Assembly (NCBI GenBank): GCA_009746045.1
Contig: RPFO01000072.1
Coordinates: 5,439,507-5,503,506, forward strand
Source of the DNA: Mesostigma viride
Lineage: Eukaryota > Streptophyta > Mesostigmatophyceae > Mesostigmatales > Mesostigmataceae
Direction of reading: 5' to 3'
Length of the DNA: 64,000 bases
The translations under genes and the position numbers were made by a program. The notes below the pieces were generated by a model, which was not told where the DNA came from, did no database searches, and saw only the letters and a list, made by a program, of their open reading frames with translations. This document shows, piece by piece, positions 12,056 through 22,773 of this stretch. The first letter of the stretch is position 1; each line of letters opens with the position of its first letter.

Positions 12056-13235
12056 ACGAGAGCTAGGGCATGGCTTCTCAGCAGGGAGGAGCTCCCTGCA
12101 TGGGCACTGCATAATTAATAAATAAAGCTAGGCATCACTGATCTGGAGGGTGGCTCATCATAGGCACACATGTACATGACTAAAAAGGCTAGGCCTACGC
12201 TGGTATAGTGCCTGTAGTAGGCGGGCATCTACAACAAGGCCACTGTCTAACTATTCTGCACTACTGCTGCTGTATTCCCCTAGGCTGGGGCTGGAGTCGC
12301 TGGGGCCGCGGTGGTCGAGGGGGTCGCGTGCCAGGGCTTGTGGCCGACGTAGATGGCCGCCCCCTTCCAGTACACCGGCTGGCCCGCCTTGGTCTGCCGG
12401 AGCTGGAGGTAGGTCGGCCATAGCTCCCGTCGCCGTTGTTGCTGGGCCAGGGTCAAGTCGTCGTCCACGGTGAAGTGAGTCTTCTCGAGCCGCTTGCGGC
12501 GTCTGAGAAACGAAATCTTGTCCGCGGGGCTCTCAAAGATGAGAAGAAGCGGAGGCGCCCCTGCCTTACCCCGCGCGCGGGGGAGGCGGTGGGCGGTCAG
12601 CTTGATCTCACCAAGAAGGCCCATGCGTGCAAGGATTTTGCTCTCAAACGCACGTGCAAGCTTCTCGGAATTCTCACCTTCTTCCATGTCGAAGTTCTTG
12701 AGTATGGCGTTGAGGCTGCGCTTGGCGAGCTCGGCCTCCTCGCGGAGGTCAAGCGTCTGCCGCTGGAGCTGGGCTGCGACGGCGGAGGTGGTGGAGGTGG
12801 TATGTTGCTTAAGCATGTCCGCCCAGGTCGTGATGGGAGGAGCATCGCCGGCCAGGCCAGCCGGGGCTGGCTTGGCGGCAATGTCCTTCACTGCCTGGGC
12901 GGTGAGGCCTGCTGTGTTCTGCAAGACCTCGATAGCGATTGCATTATCCTTGAGGCGCTGGGCGATGTCGTGGAGCTGGGCGGTGATGGAGTCGGTGGAG
13001 GCGGAGGGGGGGGGGGGGGGGGAGGCGAGGAGGGTGGCGGTGGCGGTGGGGATGGTGGGACTGAGCTCAGCAGCCAGCGTGCCTCCAATTGCCGCCACAT
13101 CTGCGGCAAGGGGGGTCACGTGCTGCTCGAAAGCTTCCTTGAGGAGGGTGCGGATGGTGTCTTCGGTGGGAAAGGTGGGGGGGGGCGGTGGGGAAGCCCA
13201 GATCGCGGTTTCGGAGCGTCCAAGGAGGGAGCAGA
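10630..13235. repeat. Large inverted repeat formed by ORF1 copies b and c
   Basis: Arms at about 10630-11803 (plus) and 12056-13235 (minus) are near-identical over about 1.17 kb. They are separated by about 250 bp that include the (ATTA)n tract. The arrangement is tail to tail. Confidence 0.75.
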
Positions 13236-13860
13236 GGGCGAAGCGTTGGAGCTTGGGGCGATTCATGCGGTGAATGATTGGGAGAGCCTCGGCGGGGTCG
13301 GCAAGCTTGCCATTACCAGGCCAGCGGCCGCGGTTGTGGGACGTGAGGTGCACGCCGGCACAGGGCTAGAAGCGAGGCATGCGTGCCGAAAAACACGTCG
13401 TCCATGAAGTAATATCCTGGGCTGCGTCTCCAGTAGCTGGAGGTGTTGATGTCAAAGGCGATCTCTTCCCAGGGCGGCTCAGCAGAGCGACTGCGCTTAG
13501 GTTCAGGCGATGCAGATGGCGAGGCATGCCCGGAGGGCTGGGCGAGCACCAGTGCACGACTAGTGTCACCGTCGCCGTCTAGGCCGGGGGGCGAAGCTGC
13601 AGCCGAGGCTGCAGACGTATTTTCATTGCCGAGCACAGCCGCCAGGCTGCGTTGCGTCGAGAGGCGTTTGCTCATCATATATTGCGTAATAGCTTCGGAA
13701 AATTATATCAGCATGTGCGTCGTAGAAAGACGCATCGATTGTGATATTCACGGCTCAATTCGGTGCATGCCGTCAAACGTGAAAGTTATGAGCTCCGCCG
13801 TCAGCCATGGCTACCTCGTGGCTCGTAGACAGCGGGCTTTATAGCGTGGATATTGCGGGC
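12015..13860 (-). mobile_element. ORF1 element copy c, most complete ORF1
   Basis: The minus strand has a start at 13678 (MMSKRLSTQRSL), read to 13313, and an overlapping frame 13353-12280 of 357 codons. One frameshift therefore separates the N-terminal segment from the rest. Order: Ser/Pro-rich head with a basic PEPKRSR patch, Pro-rich linker, coiled-coil-like helix, basic RNA-binding-like part, Pro/Ala tail. A 5' leader of about 170 bp (13680-13850) resembles that of copy d. It is probably a LINE ORF1 protein acting as a nucleic-acid chaperone. No reverse transcriptase is attached, so it must depend on another LINE for movement. Confidence 0.7.
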
Positions 13861-15580
13861 ATGAATCAGTGTCCATGTTCCCAAGAAAAGTCCTTATTTT
13901 AGGACCAGTTTGAATTAAAAAATATATGTGCAAACATCAAATTTTGACCCTGGCATTTTTACCACTGACAGATAACACACTTTTTGAATTTTGGACAAAA
14001 ACCTGGGTTCAAATAATTACATTTAGTGCCTGAATGGACCCTGGCCCATGGCAGGCCTCAAACCGCGAATTTGGTCAAAATGAGAATTTAGGACCAATAG
14101 GACCAATTAGTGTCAACGCATGACCATGCTATCCACACGGTCCCTTGAGCATCTTACAAGCGCTAGGGGACCCTACGAGGCCTTGGGATGGCGGGGCAGC
14201 GTATAACAAGGCCATACCCTGCTGTGGCTGCCTCTATATATACGCGTGCTTAACGGTGTCACAGATGGTGCAGGTAATGCAATATACGGTTGCATGGTTG
14301 CTGAGGTTGCCCGGCTTGAACATGGCCCACCCCTTGCGGTAAACTTTCTCTAAGCATATGCCAAACCTTCTTTGACATCACGGACATGCTGGCCACCATC
14401 CAGCGATGAAAAAACATTGCATTTGCATTGCAACTAACACATGAATGCAGCCAAATCAAGTTACAGAACAACGTTGTGCTAACATGCAACGCTTTGTGAG
14501 CGAATTCAGGGTGCATGTAACACGTAAACCATATTGTATATACTGTCTGAGAACACCCTGAACGACTGCAGGCCATAGGACCATGGTTTATAACTAACAC
14601 ATGAGTAAAACTGCTCTTACGCATGTGTGTTTTAGCTGCAGCGGACGACGAAGATAGAGACGTAAAAAATTGTATGACGTAAACCAACTATGTGTGACAG
14701 TTATGTGCACAGAGAGCGTCCCCTCTTTTTAGGCATAGCTTACTGACTCAAAACACCACGACAGCGTTGCCAGTTACACTCATGATCTAGGGCACCCCGG
14801 CACGTACCTGCTACTTACGTCGCCTCATTCCAGATGGTTGCAAAAAAGTCGCTGAAATCCGCAGCGAGGTCAGCTTTCCGAGAGCTGAGCGCACCAAAGC
14901 TGGCCAACCGGTTCGAAAATGATATAAACCACGCTTGTGCTGCGTTCTAGGTCCAAGAAATACCGAAAGTGAAGACCAATAAGGTGCGCTCGCTGCCCAG
15001 CCTGAACGTCCCTAAAACATGGTCGACAATGGAAATCGGGCAAGAATATCACGGCCCAGGCGCTCCCATGTCAAATACTCCGTTTCTAAACTCCAGACTA
15101 TAATCAAAATCGTCCACAAAAATTTCCTGGCTTGATTCGCACCACCATTGCTAATACACTAACATGTTTGTGCCAAAATCGACCCTCCGCGAGCAGGCGA
15201 TCTGCGACCCATTTGTGTTGTGCCGCTGTGCTACAGCGCTACACATAAAAACTTGCGCAGAAAATTTCACAGCCTTTAAGCATAACTAACGACCTTTCGT
15301 TTTTGCTACTGGGCGCCCGAAATGATAAACGCACGTGAAAACGCCGGCCACGATTGTCAGGTCGCCATATCCACCTCAGATCATTCCCGCACCCACTTTT
15401 TCGCTCCAAAATCGGTTATATTTTTGGTCGAGGTACCTACTTTCCCGCCATTATACCCGGTACCCGGGTACGGAATCCGGGTACCATGTGCCGGTACCAC
15501 GGGTCGGGTACATCATGCCGGGTACGGTCCACATGGGGTACGGTCCATATAGTGACCCCCCCCCCGGTACCTCGGTTATA
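13861..15580. other. About 1.7 kb with no supported gene
   Basis: AT-richer sequence with short open frames on both strands but no recognisable protein, tRNA or mobile-element core. A GGACCA/TTAGGACC phrase recurs at 13898-13904, 14086-14108 and again near 15590-15624. From 15430 to 15580 many GGTAC or GGGTAC steps give a degenerate repeat. Confidence 0.4.
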
Positions 15581-15587
15581 ATAAATT

Positions 15588-15624
15588 GGTCCTTAATTTA
15601 GGACAAAGTCCTAAATTAAGGACC
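15588..15624. other. Perfect 17 bp hairpin
   Basis: GGTCCTTAATTTAGGAC and its exact complement are separated by AAA (arms 15588-15604 and 15608-15624). It may be the end of a small inverted-repeat element, as the same TTAGGACC words occur near 13900 and 14090. The sequence to 16045 shows no gene I can support. Confidence 0.7.
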
Positions 15625-16049
15625 GTGGGAGGCTTAACATCAGATTAGAAAGCAGGCAGGTTTAACATAAAATCCCAAAACTGTAATCGATGAGGCACTT
15701 TGGGAGACAGCGCTCAAGTGCGATGAGGGCAGTGATGAATAGGTCATGCGGCTCGGCCGGCGGCTTATGTGATCGATCTGGAGGCAGATGACCGTTGCAC
15801 AGAGAAATGGGCAAATGGCAGAAGGTAATGCATGCTACAACCCCCCCTGAGTAGGTGGGGGACCCAGGTATGACGGCCGAGTAATGTAACGTCGAAAAAC
15901 TGGCTCTAGGTCTGAGCGCTCTGAGTACACAAAACATCAATAAAGATCGTTCCTTGCCCTTTCGTGTATTTGAACACTACGCGACCTGAGTTTTTGAAGG
16001 CATTTAGATAGGAGCTGCTGAGGTGCATGGGGGTTATATAGATTTTACG

Positions 16050-16135
16050 AGCCACGAGCCACGAGCCACAAGCCACGAGCCAAAAGCCACGAGCCACAAG
16101 CCACGAGCCACGGGCCACGTACGAGCCACGAGATA
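16050..16135. repeat. GAGCCAC-type minisatellite
   Basis: About eight degenerate copies of AGCCACGAGCC-like words stand directly before the leader of ORF1 copy d. Single copies of the same word lie at the 5' ends of copies c, e and f. The array therefore looks like an expanded 5' end of the element. Confidence 0.8.
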
Positions 16136-18271
16136 GCCATGATGGCAGCCTGACGGCGGAGCTCATAACTCTCACGTTTGGGCGCCAAATTCGGCTGTGA
16201 ATATCACCATCGCTTCGTCTTTTGCACACACTGATATCTTTTCCCGAAGCTATCACGCAATATTATGACGAGCAAACGTTCCTCTACGCAACGCAGCCTG
16301 GCGACTGCACTGAGCCCTGAAAGTACGTCTGCATGCAGCTCCGGCTGCCGGCTTTGCCCTCCAGCCCTGAAGGCAGCGGTGCCACTAGCCAAGCACTGTT
16401 GGTCGCCTCATCCCCCGGCCGGGATCACCTCGCCAGCCGCGTCGCCTGAGCCCAAGCGCAGTCGCCCTGCCGAGCCGAGCTGGGAAGAAGTCGACTTTGA
16501 CGCCAGCCCGAGCCCGCGACTTTTTTGACAAGCTCACCCACGTCTGCGGCACCCTGAACTACGTGTTTTGGGGGTCGCTGAAGCCTCGCTTATTGAAATG
16601 TGCCGAGCAGCTTTACCACCTCGATCATGCAATGCCTTCCTTACGAGGCGCCTATACGAATACGTACATCACCAACTGCCGCCCTCCGGCCCCCAACTTC
16701 AGCAATACGTCCTCTTCTCCCTCCTTGAATTGGACGCTGCATCGAGGAGCTCTGGCCCCCGGGCCCCCATCACCACCACCTTGACCGAGGCCTCCATCCG
16801 CTCCCTCCTCAAGGAGGCCTCGAACAGCACGTGACTTCCCTCGCTGCAGATGTGGGCAGCCATGCCAGGGCAGCACGCTGGCTGCCGAGCTCCCCTTCCT
16901 CGATCTCCACCCCCGCCACCGCCACCTCCACCCTCCTCGCCTAGCTCCATCTCCACTGCCACCATATTGCCACCACGTACCGATCGACGCCATCACTGCA
17001 CCCATGCAGCTCCTCGACATCGACCGACGACCAGCGCCTCAAGGACAATTCGCTATCGCCGCATCGAGTGCCTGCAAAACACCGGCGCAGGCCTCACCGC
17101 CCGGGCGGTGAAGGACATAATTTGCCGCCAAGCCAGCCCCCGCTGCATGGCCCGGCTGGCAGCAGGCGACGCTCCTCCCCCGACCCACTGGACCTGGGCC
17201 GGCGGCATGCAGCCTGCTGAACCACACTGGTCACCACCACCACCTCCGCCATCGCCGCACAGCTCAATTAAGCAACAGACGCTCGACCTCCGCGAGGAGG
17301 CGCCGAGCTTGACAAGCGCAGCCTTAACGTCATCATCAAGCACTTCGACCTGGTGGAAGGTGCATGAGAACTCCGAGAAGCTTGCACAGGCGTTTGCGGA
17401 CAAAATCACTTGCCCCCATCATGGCCCTCAATGGTGAGCTCAAGCTGGAGGCCCTCCGCCTTCCCCGCTTGCGGGGTGAGGCAGGACCCGGCGCCCCCGC
17501 TGCTGCTCATCTTTGAGAACATGGCGGACAGGCTTTCGTTCCTCAGACACCGCTTGTAAGCAGCTGGAGAGGACTCCCTACTCGCTGGATGACGACTAGC
17601 TTTACCCTGGCGCAGCAACAACGGCGACTGTCAGGAGCTACGGCCGACCTACCTCGATCCAGCTCCGCCGACGACATCAACACCCGCATTGGCTAGGCCT
17701 GGGTGGCCCTCCGCCGCCTCGACAGTTTCCATGGACATGTCGCTAGTATAACCCGAGTGAGCGGCGCAAGCGCATTCTGTTCAAGGTCCTCAGCATCGCG
17801 CCGCTCCTTCACGGCTGCGAGGTGTGGACCCTAGCTGGACCAGGCCGCTAAGCAAGCAGCTTGACGGCACAGTCACTCGAATGCGATCCGTCACATCCTC
17901 AGTGTCTGCTACCAAGAGCGCCGCACCCCGGGGCCGAGCTCTACTGCGAGCTCCCTCTTGTCACCCATACCGACACCGTCGTCTCCTCTTTGCCGGCCGG
18001 CCATCTTGCATGCCCGCACAGACCAGGTGAATACCGATGTCGGCCCTGCGGGCAGGCTTAGCCGGACTGGCCAACCAGGTAGGCACCTCCTCCGGATCTA
18101 TATGGCAGGGTCCATTTGTCCCGTCGCAACCCACTGCCGGCAAACTTGTGCACGCCCTGCACCGACGCGGCGCGACCCAGACCTATGTGATACAATTGCT
18201 TGAGGATGCAGGGCTTCTGGGATTATTATTTGTACTCCGCGCCCGCATGATTAATTAATTAATTAATTAAT
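16136..18271 (+). mobile_element. ORF1 element copy d joined to an ORF2 3' end (internally deleted LINE)
   Basis: The leader is followed by a start at 16265 (MTSKRSSTQRSLATAL) and a strongly decayed ORF1 to about 17600. The DDD-LTLAQQQRR motif is then joined at about 17660 directly to the C-terminal part of a LINE ORF2. That part includes DDINTRIG, LDGTVTRM, RRGATQTYV and EDAGLL, matching the LINE at 38701-43895. Endonuclease and reverse-transcriptase cores are absent. The element ends at 18250-18271 in (ATTA)n. Many frame changes make it old. It shows that ORF1 and this ORF2 tail belong to the same element lineage. Confidence 0.7.
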
Positions 18272-18363
18272 TATCCAGGGTTAATAGACACGTAGTTCAT
18301 TAGTCAATATAGTTAGTTCATTAATTAATTGTTTAATTAATTAATTAATTAATTAATTAATTA

Positions 18364-19653
18364 ATTAAGTAGCTTCCATCATCATTCCGTCATCATTCCG
18401 TCATCGCGGCTCACAGAAGGGCACCAGCCTTATGCTGGCATCTGCCACCCCTATAGTGACCCTATAGTGACCGCGGCCTAGGGTGGGGTATCACCCTAAA
18501 CCCTAAACCCTAAACCCTAAACCCTAAACCCTAAACCCTAAACCCTAACACTGTCTCCAGACACCCACGGCATCCCCCCACCCTGGCTATCACCCTCCCA
18601 CTGTGACTAAATTTACTAAGTTTACTATGGGTTTTTGGTTTTTTTTCTAGGAAATTCAAGCCAGCTGCCGTGAGGTCAAGGTGCTACAGGTGCCGTGTGG
18701 TACAAGGTAGCTATAGTGACCTTATAGTGACCATGGTGGTAGACTCTTATGCTGGCATCCCAGGGTGACTAAATTTACTAAGTTTACTATGGGTTTTTGG
18801 TTTTTTTTCTAGGAAATTCAAGCCACCTCCCATCACCCTCGTGGTCATGCAACACACTAGTGGAGAAAGCCTGAGCAGAATTGCTCCGACCCCCTGATAC
18901 AATGACACTAGTGTTGCATGTAATTTTAGTTTCCCACGGGAGTAGCTATAGTGACCTTATAGTGACCATGGTGGTAGACTCTTATGCTGGCATCCCAGGG
19001 CGACTAAATTTACTAAGTTTACTATGGGTTTATGGTTTTTTTTCTAGGAAATTCAAGCCACCTGCCATGAGGTCGAAGTGGTGACACAACTGGTTGAGGG
19101 CCATGTGGGAGATGGACTAAGTCATTTCCCGTGGGAAACTACGTTTACTAAGTTTACTATGGGTTTTGGGTTTTATTCCTAGGAAATTAATTCAGGTGTG
19201 CACCACCAAAAACATGTCTGAATTTCCCAAAAAAAGAACCCCCAAAAAACTTAGTAAATATAGTCTCCCACGACAAATGGTCATGAAAACGTAGTTTCCC
19301 ACGGCAAAATGACCAATAAATCCATCTCCCACGGAAAAGGCCATGGGGGCCGGCCAGCGGGGATGCAGCGGAGGGGCGCGGACTGCCAAGCAGTGGCGGA
19401 CTGCCAGGTGGTGGTGGGCCTCGTGAGGGCTTGCTGTGTTTTCTCGTGGGAAACTATATTTACTACTAAATTGATATTTTCAGTTGGAAATAATGTTTTA
19501 TTCGACGTGAGTGAGAGTGCATGCACAGGCTTGCATAATTTCCCGCAAAGAAAACCCAAAACCCGTAGTTAGCTTAGTAAATTTAGTAAGGTGCTGGAGG
19601 GTCGAGCAGTGCGTGGGAGTTGGCGGACCCGGCGAGGGCCGCGCGGCGGGGTG
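18364..19653. repeat. PLV left terminal inverted repeat, 1290 bp
   Basis: It matches 35511-36800 in inverse orientation over its whole length by eye. Order from the outside: AGTAGCTTCC start, a doubled ATCATTCCGTC word, CTATAGTGACC repeats, the telomere-type array, then four to five direct subrepeats, ending at GCGGCGGGGTG (19653). Subrepeats start at about 18605, 18767, 19002 and 19140 and share TTTACTAAGTTTACTATGGG followed by a T-run, TCTAGGAAATT. Flanking the arm, 18272-18363 is AT-rich with ATTA tracts. Confidence 0.95.
18494..18549 (+). repeat. Telomere-type (CCCTAAA)n array in left PLV terminus
   Basis: Seven perfect CCCTAAA units and one imperfect unit (CCCTAAC) begin 130 bp inside the outer edge. 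CCCTAAA/TTTAGGG is the plant-type telomere repeat, also used by many green algae. The C-rich strand reads inward from the left end, as at a genuine left chromosome end. Confidence 0.97.
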
Positions 19654-19924
19654 TGCAGAGTGTTAGGGTATATTACTCTGGAAACTCGGACGATCTATGC
19701 AAGAATCCCAGACAACCTGCGTCGATGCATGAGAGGTTTACTCTGGATGTTTAACCCATAGTTAGAACTGCATTTCGAGACAAATGAAAATTGTTTTCAT
19801 CATGCATTGACGCGTTGTATACTGCATAAACGAATTCATTAAAATTTATATCACGTTCACATTCGTTATCAGCTCAACAAGAGCGAAATGGCAAGCTCGT
19901 TGCCGTCGTCAACAAGACGACACT
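19654..19924. other. PLV non-coding stretch inside the left repeat
   Basis: About 270 bp between the inner edge of the terminal repeat and the first gene. AT-richer, with no coding signal or RNA gene seen. Confidence 0.5.
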
Positions 19925-20500
19925 CTACTCCTTGTCCTTGGAGTTTCCAGTCTGGCTCTTCACAACGTTCGAGCCGGTCTTCCTCTTGTCGACATGGCCG
20001 TGGGAGCTTGACGCTTCCTCGTGGTTCCTCTTCCTGCCATGGGAAGTGGCGGTCTTTGCGTCCTCGAAACCCTTCTTTGCCTCCTCCCATGCCTTGTAGA
20101 GGGTAATGGGGGCAATGCCTGGCTGGCGCTTGGACTTGGAGAAGCCATCGACGAATTCGTCGACCATCTTAACGCATCCGTCGGCTTGGTCGAGGCGAAT
20201 CCACTCGCAACGGTCCTCGACCTTCCTCGGCCTTGCCGCGTTCCTCTCGTAGACCCACTCGACGCAAATTTTTGGCGTCTTGCGGTCGACATCGTCATAT
20301 CCGGCGTCGTGAATCTTGAGAACCTCACAGGTAGGTCCGGTGCCTCCAACAGCACCGGGTGCCCCGGACAAAAGGGAGACCTGATGCGTTAGGTAGGAGA
20401 GCTGGTCCGATATCTTTGTCTGGCCGTCCTCGAGACTATCGAGGTATTTTCCAAGCGTGGCCAACGCCTTCTCGCAGGGCCCTGCGTTTCTGGAAGCCAT
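19925..20500 (-). CDS. PLV protein of unknown function, 191 aa
   Basis: This frame is open from 20500 (MASRNAGPCEKAL). An N-terminal helical segment (about residues 10-45) could form a coiled coil. The middle (TCEVLKIHDAGYDD to ICVEWVYERN) looks folded, and the last 45 residues are strongly basic and Ser/His-rich, suggesting nucleic-acid binding or a nuclear targeting tail. It is the gene furthest downstream in the minus-strand virion block, next to the left terminal repeat. I do not recognise a family. Confidence 0.6.
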   Translation of the reverse strand: MASRNAGPCEKALATLGKYLDSLEDGQTKISDQLSYLTHQVSLLSGAPGAVGGTGPTCEVLKIHDAGYDDVDRKTPKICVEWVYERNAARPRKVEDRCEWIRLDQADGCVKMVDEFVDGFSKSKRQPGIAPITLYKAWEEAKKGFEDAKTATSHGRKRNHEEASSSHGHVDKRKTGSNVVKSQTGNSKDKE

Positions 20501-20849
20501 GGCTACCGGCAGAGGGCTTGCAACGTGAGATGCGTGACTTGCACGTGATTTTGCCTATTTGTGCACTGTGTGCAAAGGTCCGTTACGTCTGCTGGCACGG
20601 CCTGGACAGGGCGCGAAGGTGGCGAGACTTGCACAAGTGTCGAACTTGGCTAAAATTTGCAGTGATGCAAGTCCAGAGTGGCCTCTACCACGTGGCGAGT
20701 TCTGGGACGTGAATTCAGGTAAACGGACTCGTAAGCTCGCGCGTACTCGGGGTCGTTTCTCATACGCCTGAACGAATTCTCCAAGGTGTCCACCAGTGTG
20801 AATTTTCCAAGGCATCCACCCATACATATTGTCGTATAATGCACAGAAA
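20501..20849. other. PLV intergenic stretch
   Basis: About 350 bp between two minus-strand genes, with no supported gene. A CACGTGATTTTG word and GC-rich patches are present, but no clear promoter. Confidence 0.4.
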
Positions 20850-21356
20850 TTACTTACCGTGACAGGAGCATTTTTTTTTCTCTAGCCCTCGGACTTTCTC
20901 GAAACGCAAAATTACAACGAATTTCGCCACAGCCGTTGGGACCGTGTAAGAATCATCACCAGCAGCCCTATCGAGGTGCACGAGGCTTAACGATAAACGA
21001 CCACCATTCCGAAACAGATATGGATCAGTCAGGTTCATATAATTGTGATCGTTGACGCATGTGTACGTCGTAGCTACAGCCCCACCAGAGCAGAATTCTG
21101 AAAAAAGCACTGCGTGCTCATCCAAATTGTTCTCGGCCCCTCGAAAGTTAGGCGATGTCACGCCAAGTATACTCTTCCCCGCTGCTCCCTGGATGTTAAC
21201 TAGATAGGCTGCGTGCCCACCTCCTCGCCAGTCCTCGTCGATGATTGGGGCTCTCGGGTCTGGCTTGATGACAAATTCTGCTCGTCTCGTTGTGGCGTCA
21301 AAGGAGAGTGCCTTGTTGCTGTCTAGTAAAATCTGATAAAAAGTGGGATACTCCAT
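20850..21356 (-). CDS. PLV protein of unknown function, 168 aa
   Basis: Starts at 21356 (MEYPTFYQILLDSNKAL), about 18 bases after an upstream AAATATCTCT word. It alternates short strand-like segments (AEFVIKPD, AAYLVNIQ, LSLSLVHLD, KFVVILRFEK), giving a beta-rich profile. It ends in a Cys/Lys tail. Lying among virion genes it may be a small structural or decoration protein; that is inference from position. Confidence 0.6.
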   Translation of the reverse strand: MEYPTFYQILLDSNKALSFDATTRRAEFVIKPDPRAPIIDEDWRGGGHAAYLVNIQGAAGKSILGVTSPNFRGAENNLDEHAVLFSEFCSGGAVATTYTCVNDHNYMNLTDPYLFRNGGRLSLSLVHLDRAAGDDSYTVPTAVAKFVVILRFEKVRGLEKKKCSCHGK

Positions 21357-21409
21357 GCTTTATTGTGATATATAGAAGAGATATTTAGTTCTTGTCTTGC
21401 ATCCTATGT

Positions 21410-22546
21410 CTATGGGGGCGGTGTTGCAGGAGTGCCCCACTTGGCCACGAGGTACCCGCGGATCAGCTCCAACTCGGCGGAGGTCTTGGCGGTATTGTAG
21501 ATGAGGATCTCGCCGATCCACCCATCAAAGGCGCGGACTGCGTTAGTCGTATCGCCACCAATTGCGAGATTGCCGGTGAACGTTTCGGGATTTGACCCGG
21601 CATCCGCGTCTGCGGTACGCCCGTCGAATCTGGTTCTGAAAGTGTTCAATACCGTGTCCACCGAAAGCGCGAGGACGTGCTGCTGGTTGTCAAAAAAATT
21701 TTGTCTCGATGCCATCGCGACATATAGCTGGGTTGTCCCAGGACCCTGTGTCACGGCTACGACGGGACCTGTGGAGTGGTAACTGAGTCGATTCGCTCTC
21801 GCCGTCATCGTGCTTCCTATCATGAATCCTCTGATAATGTCCGTGGTCCCGGGGTTGTTGGTATCAGGGTAGGTAGCGGTCGTCAGCTGTTTGGCGACTA
21901 TCACCACGGACGACTTGGTCCCGATAGATCCCCAGAATGTAGATGACGAGGTCAGAAGTCCCGAGCGGAGGTTGATGAAGCGGAGGGACGTCTTCCCGTT
22001 GAGCTCGGTGGTGTCCAGAATGGGCGTCTTCGCGGAATTGGACTGCGTTACGTGATACCCCGAGGCCCGGTTCTTCTTGTCGTTCATCCGCAGCACGTTG
22101 CCGCCCGCGGTGCTCTGGACGGCGGTCCCCGCGGTGTCGCTGAACAGGGTGCTGCCGTCCGACGGGTCGTACCACGCGTACAAAGCGGGGTCGACGGCTG
22201 GGTCGTACGAGTACGTGAACGAAAGCGTATTGGAGGCCGCGTTGCCACTCCCCCACGATGCGTCTATCACCGTGTTTGCACCCACGTTTACAGTCGTTGA
22301 GAAGTTGGCCATAGTTGGAGTGACGTCGAACGTGTAAGAGTTTCCACTTCCCAGGAGGTTTGAGGCCGCCCCATTGGTAACGGTGATGTCGCCCAACACA
22401 AAACCAGTTACAGGCCTGTTAAATGTGGCAGTCACGGTCACTGGAACAGCAGTAGGCGTTGGGCTGCCAGTCGTGAGGGTTACAGTATTCTTGGCACGCC
22501 TCTTCCGCGTGAGTAGTGGGCAAATGCTATAATCAAACGACATCAA
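21410..22546 (-). CDS. PLV adhesin-like protein with Ig-like and LamG/ConA-like parts, 378 aa
   Basis: Residues about 20-115 have a bacterial Ig-like repeat pattern (VTVTATFNRPVTGF-GDITVTNG), as in large bacterial surface proteins. Residues about 125-375 resemble a concanavalin A/laminin G-like lectin fold: LYAWYDPSDGST near its start and the closing GWIGEILIYNTA - LELIRGYLVAKWG pattern. Such lectin folds bind sugars, so a virion attachment protein is a reasonable inference. The C-terminus is a short Pro run. The domain calls are by pattern recognition only. Confidence 0.7.
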   Translation of the reverse strand: MMSFDYSICPLLTRKRRAKNTVTLTTGSPTPTAVPVTVTATFNRPVTGFVLGDITVTNGAASNLLGSGNSYTFDVTPTMANFSTTVNVGANTVIDASWGSGNAASNTLSFTYSYDPAVDPALYAWYDPSDGSTLFSDTAGTAVQSTAGGNVLRMNDKKNRASGYHVTQSNSAKTPILDTTELNGKTSLRFINLRSGLLTSSSTFWGSIGTKSSVVIVAKQLTTATYPDTNNPGTTDIIRGFMIGSTMTARANRLSYHSTGPVVAVTQGPGTTQLYVAMASRQNFFDNQQHVLALSVDTVLNTFRTRFDGRTADADAGSNPETFTGNLAIGGDTTNAVRAFDGWIGEILIYNTAKTSAELELIRGYLVAKWGTPATPPP

Positions 22547-22568
22547 ACTAATCTACAATATCATGACA

Positions 22569-22751
22569 CTATTTTTTGGAGTTTCGTGGCAGTGGATATT
22601 GAAACTTCCCAACCAGAACCGGCCCTTGTTTTGCTGGCAAAAGTGAGGCCCTGCCATCATCTGCTAGGTTTGGCGTATCGAAGATCAGTATCTGCCTGTT
22701 TAAGGGGTTTGCGACTATCCTAGGGTCTTTGAGATAATCCATCGAAGACAC
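22569..22751 (-). CDS. PLV small protein, 60 aa, unknown
   Basis: Starts at 22751 (MSSMDYLKDPRIVANP), lies between the major capsid gene and the adhesin-like gene, and is preceded by AAAAATCTCCC. No membrane segment or known motif. Its short length lowers confidence, but spacing and upstream motif fit a real gene. Confidence 0.5.
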   Translation of the reverse strand: MSSMDYLKDPRIVANPLNRQILIFDTPNLADDGRASLLPAKQGPVLVGKFQYPLPRNSKK

Positions 22752-22773
22752 AGTATACTAGGGAGGGAGATTT

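Noticed and set aside
12436-13407. Plus-strand frame of 323 codons
   Set aside because: Shadow of the minus-strand ORF1 of copy c, dominated by Gly/Glu runs.
14259-15940. Host genes of 142 and 92 codons on the minus strand
   Set aside because: No recognisable domain, no convincing splice or start context, composition like the surrounding non-coding sequence.
18494-18549. A real chromosome end or telomere-fusion scar
   Set aside because: The array occurs symmetrically in both terminal repeats of one element, at the same distance from each edge, so it belongs to the element.
19281-19572. Frames of about 90 codons in the PLV terminal repeats, identical in both arms
   Set aside because: Open on both strands, lying over the subrepeats and palindromes, with no protein-like pattern; identity only reflects the repeat.
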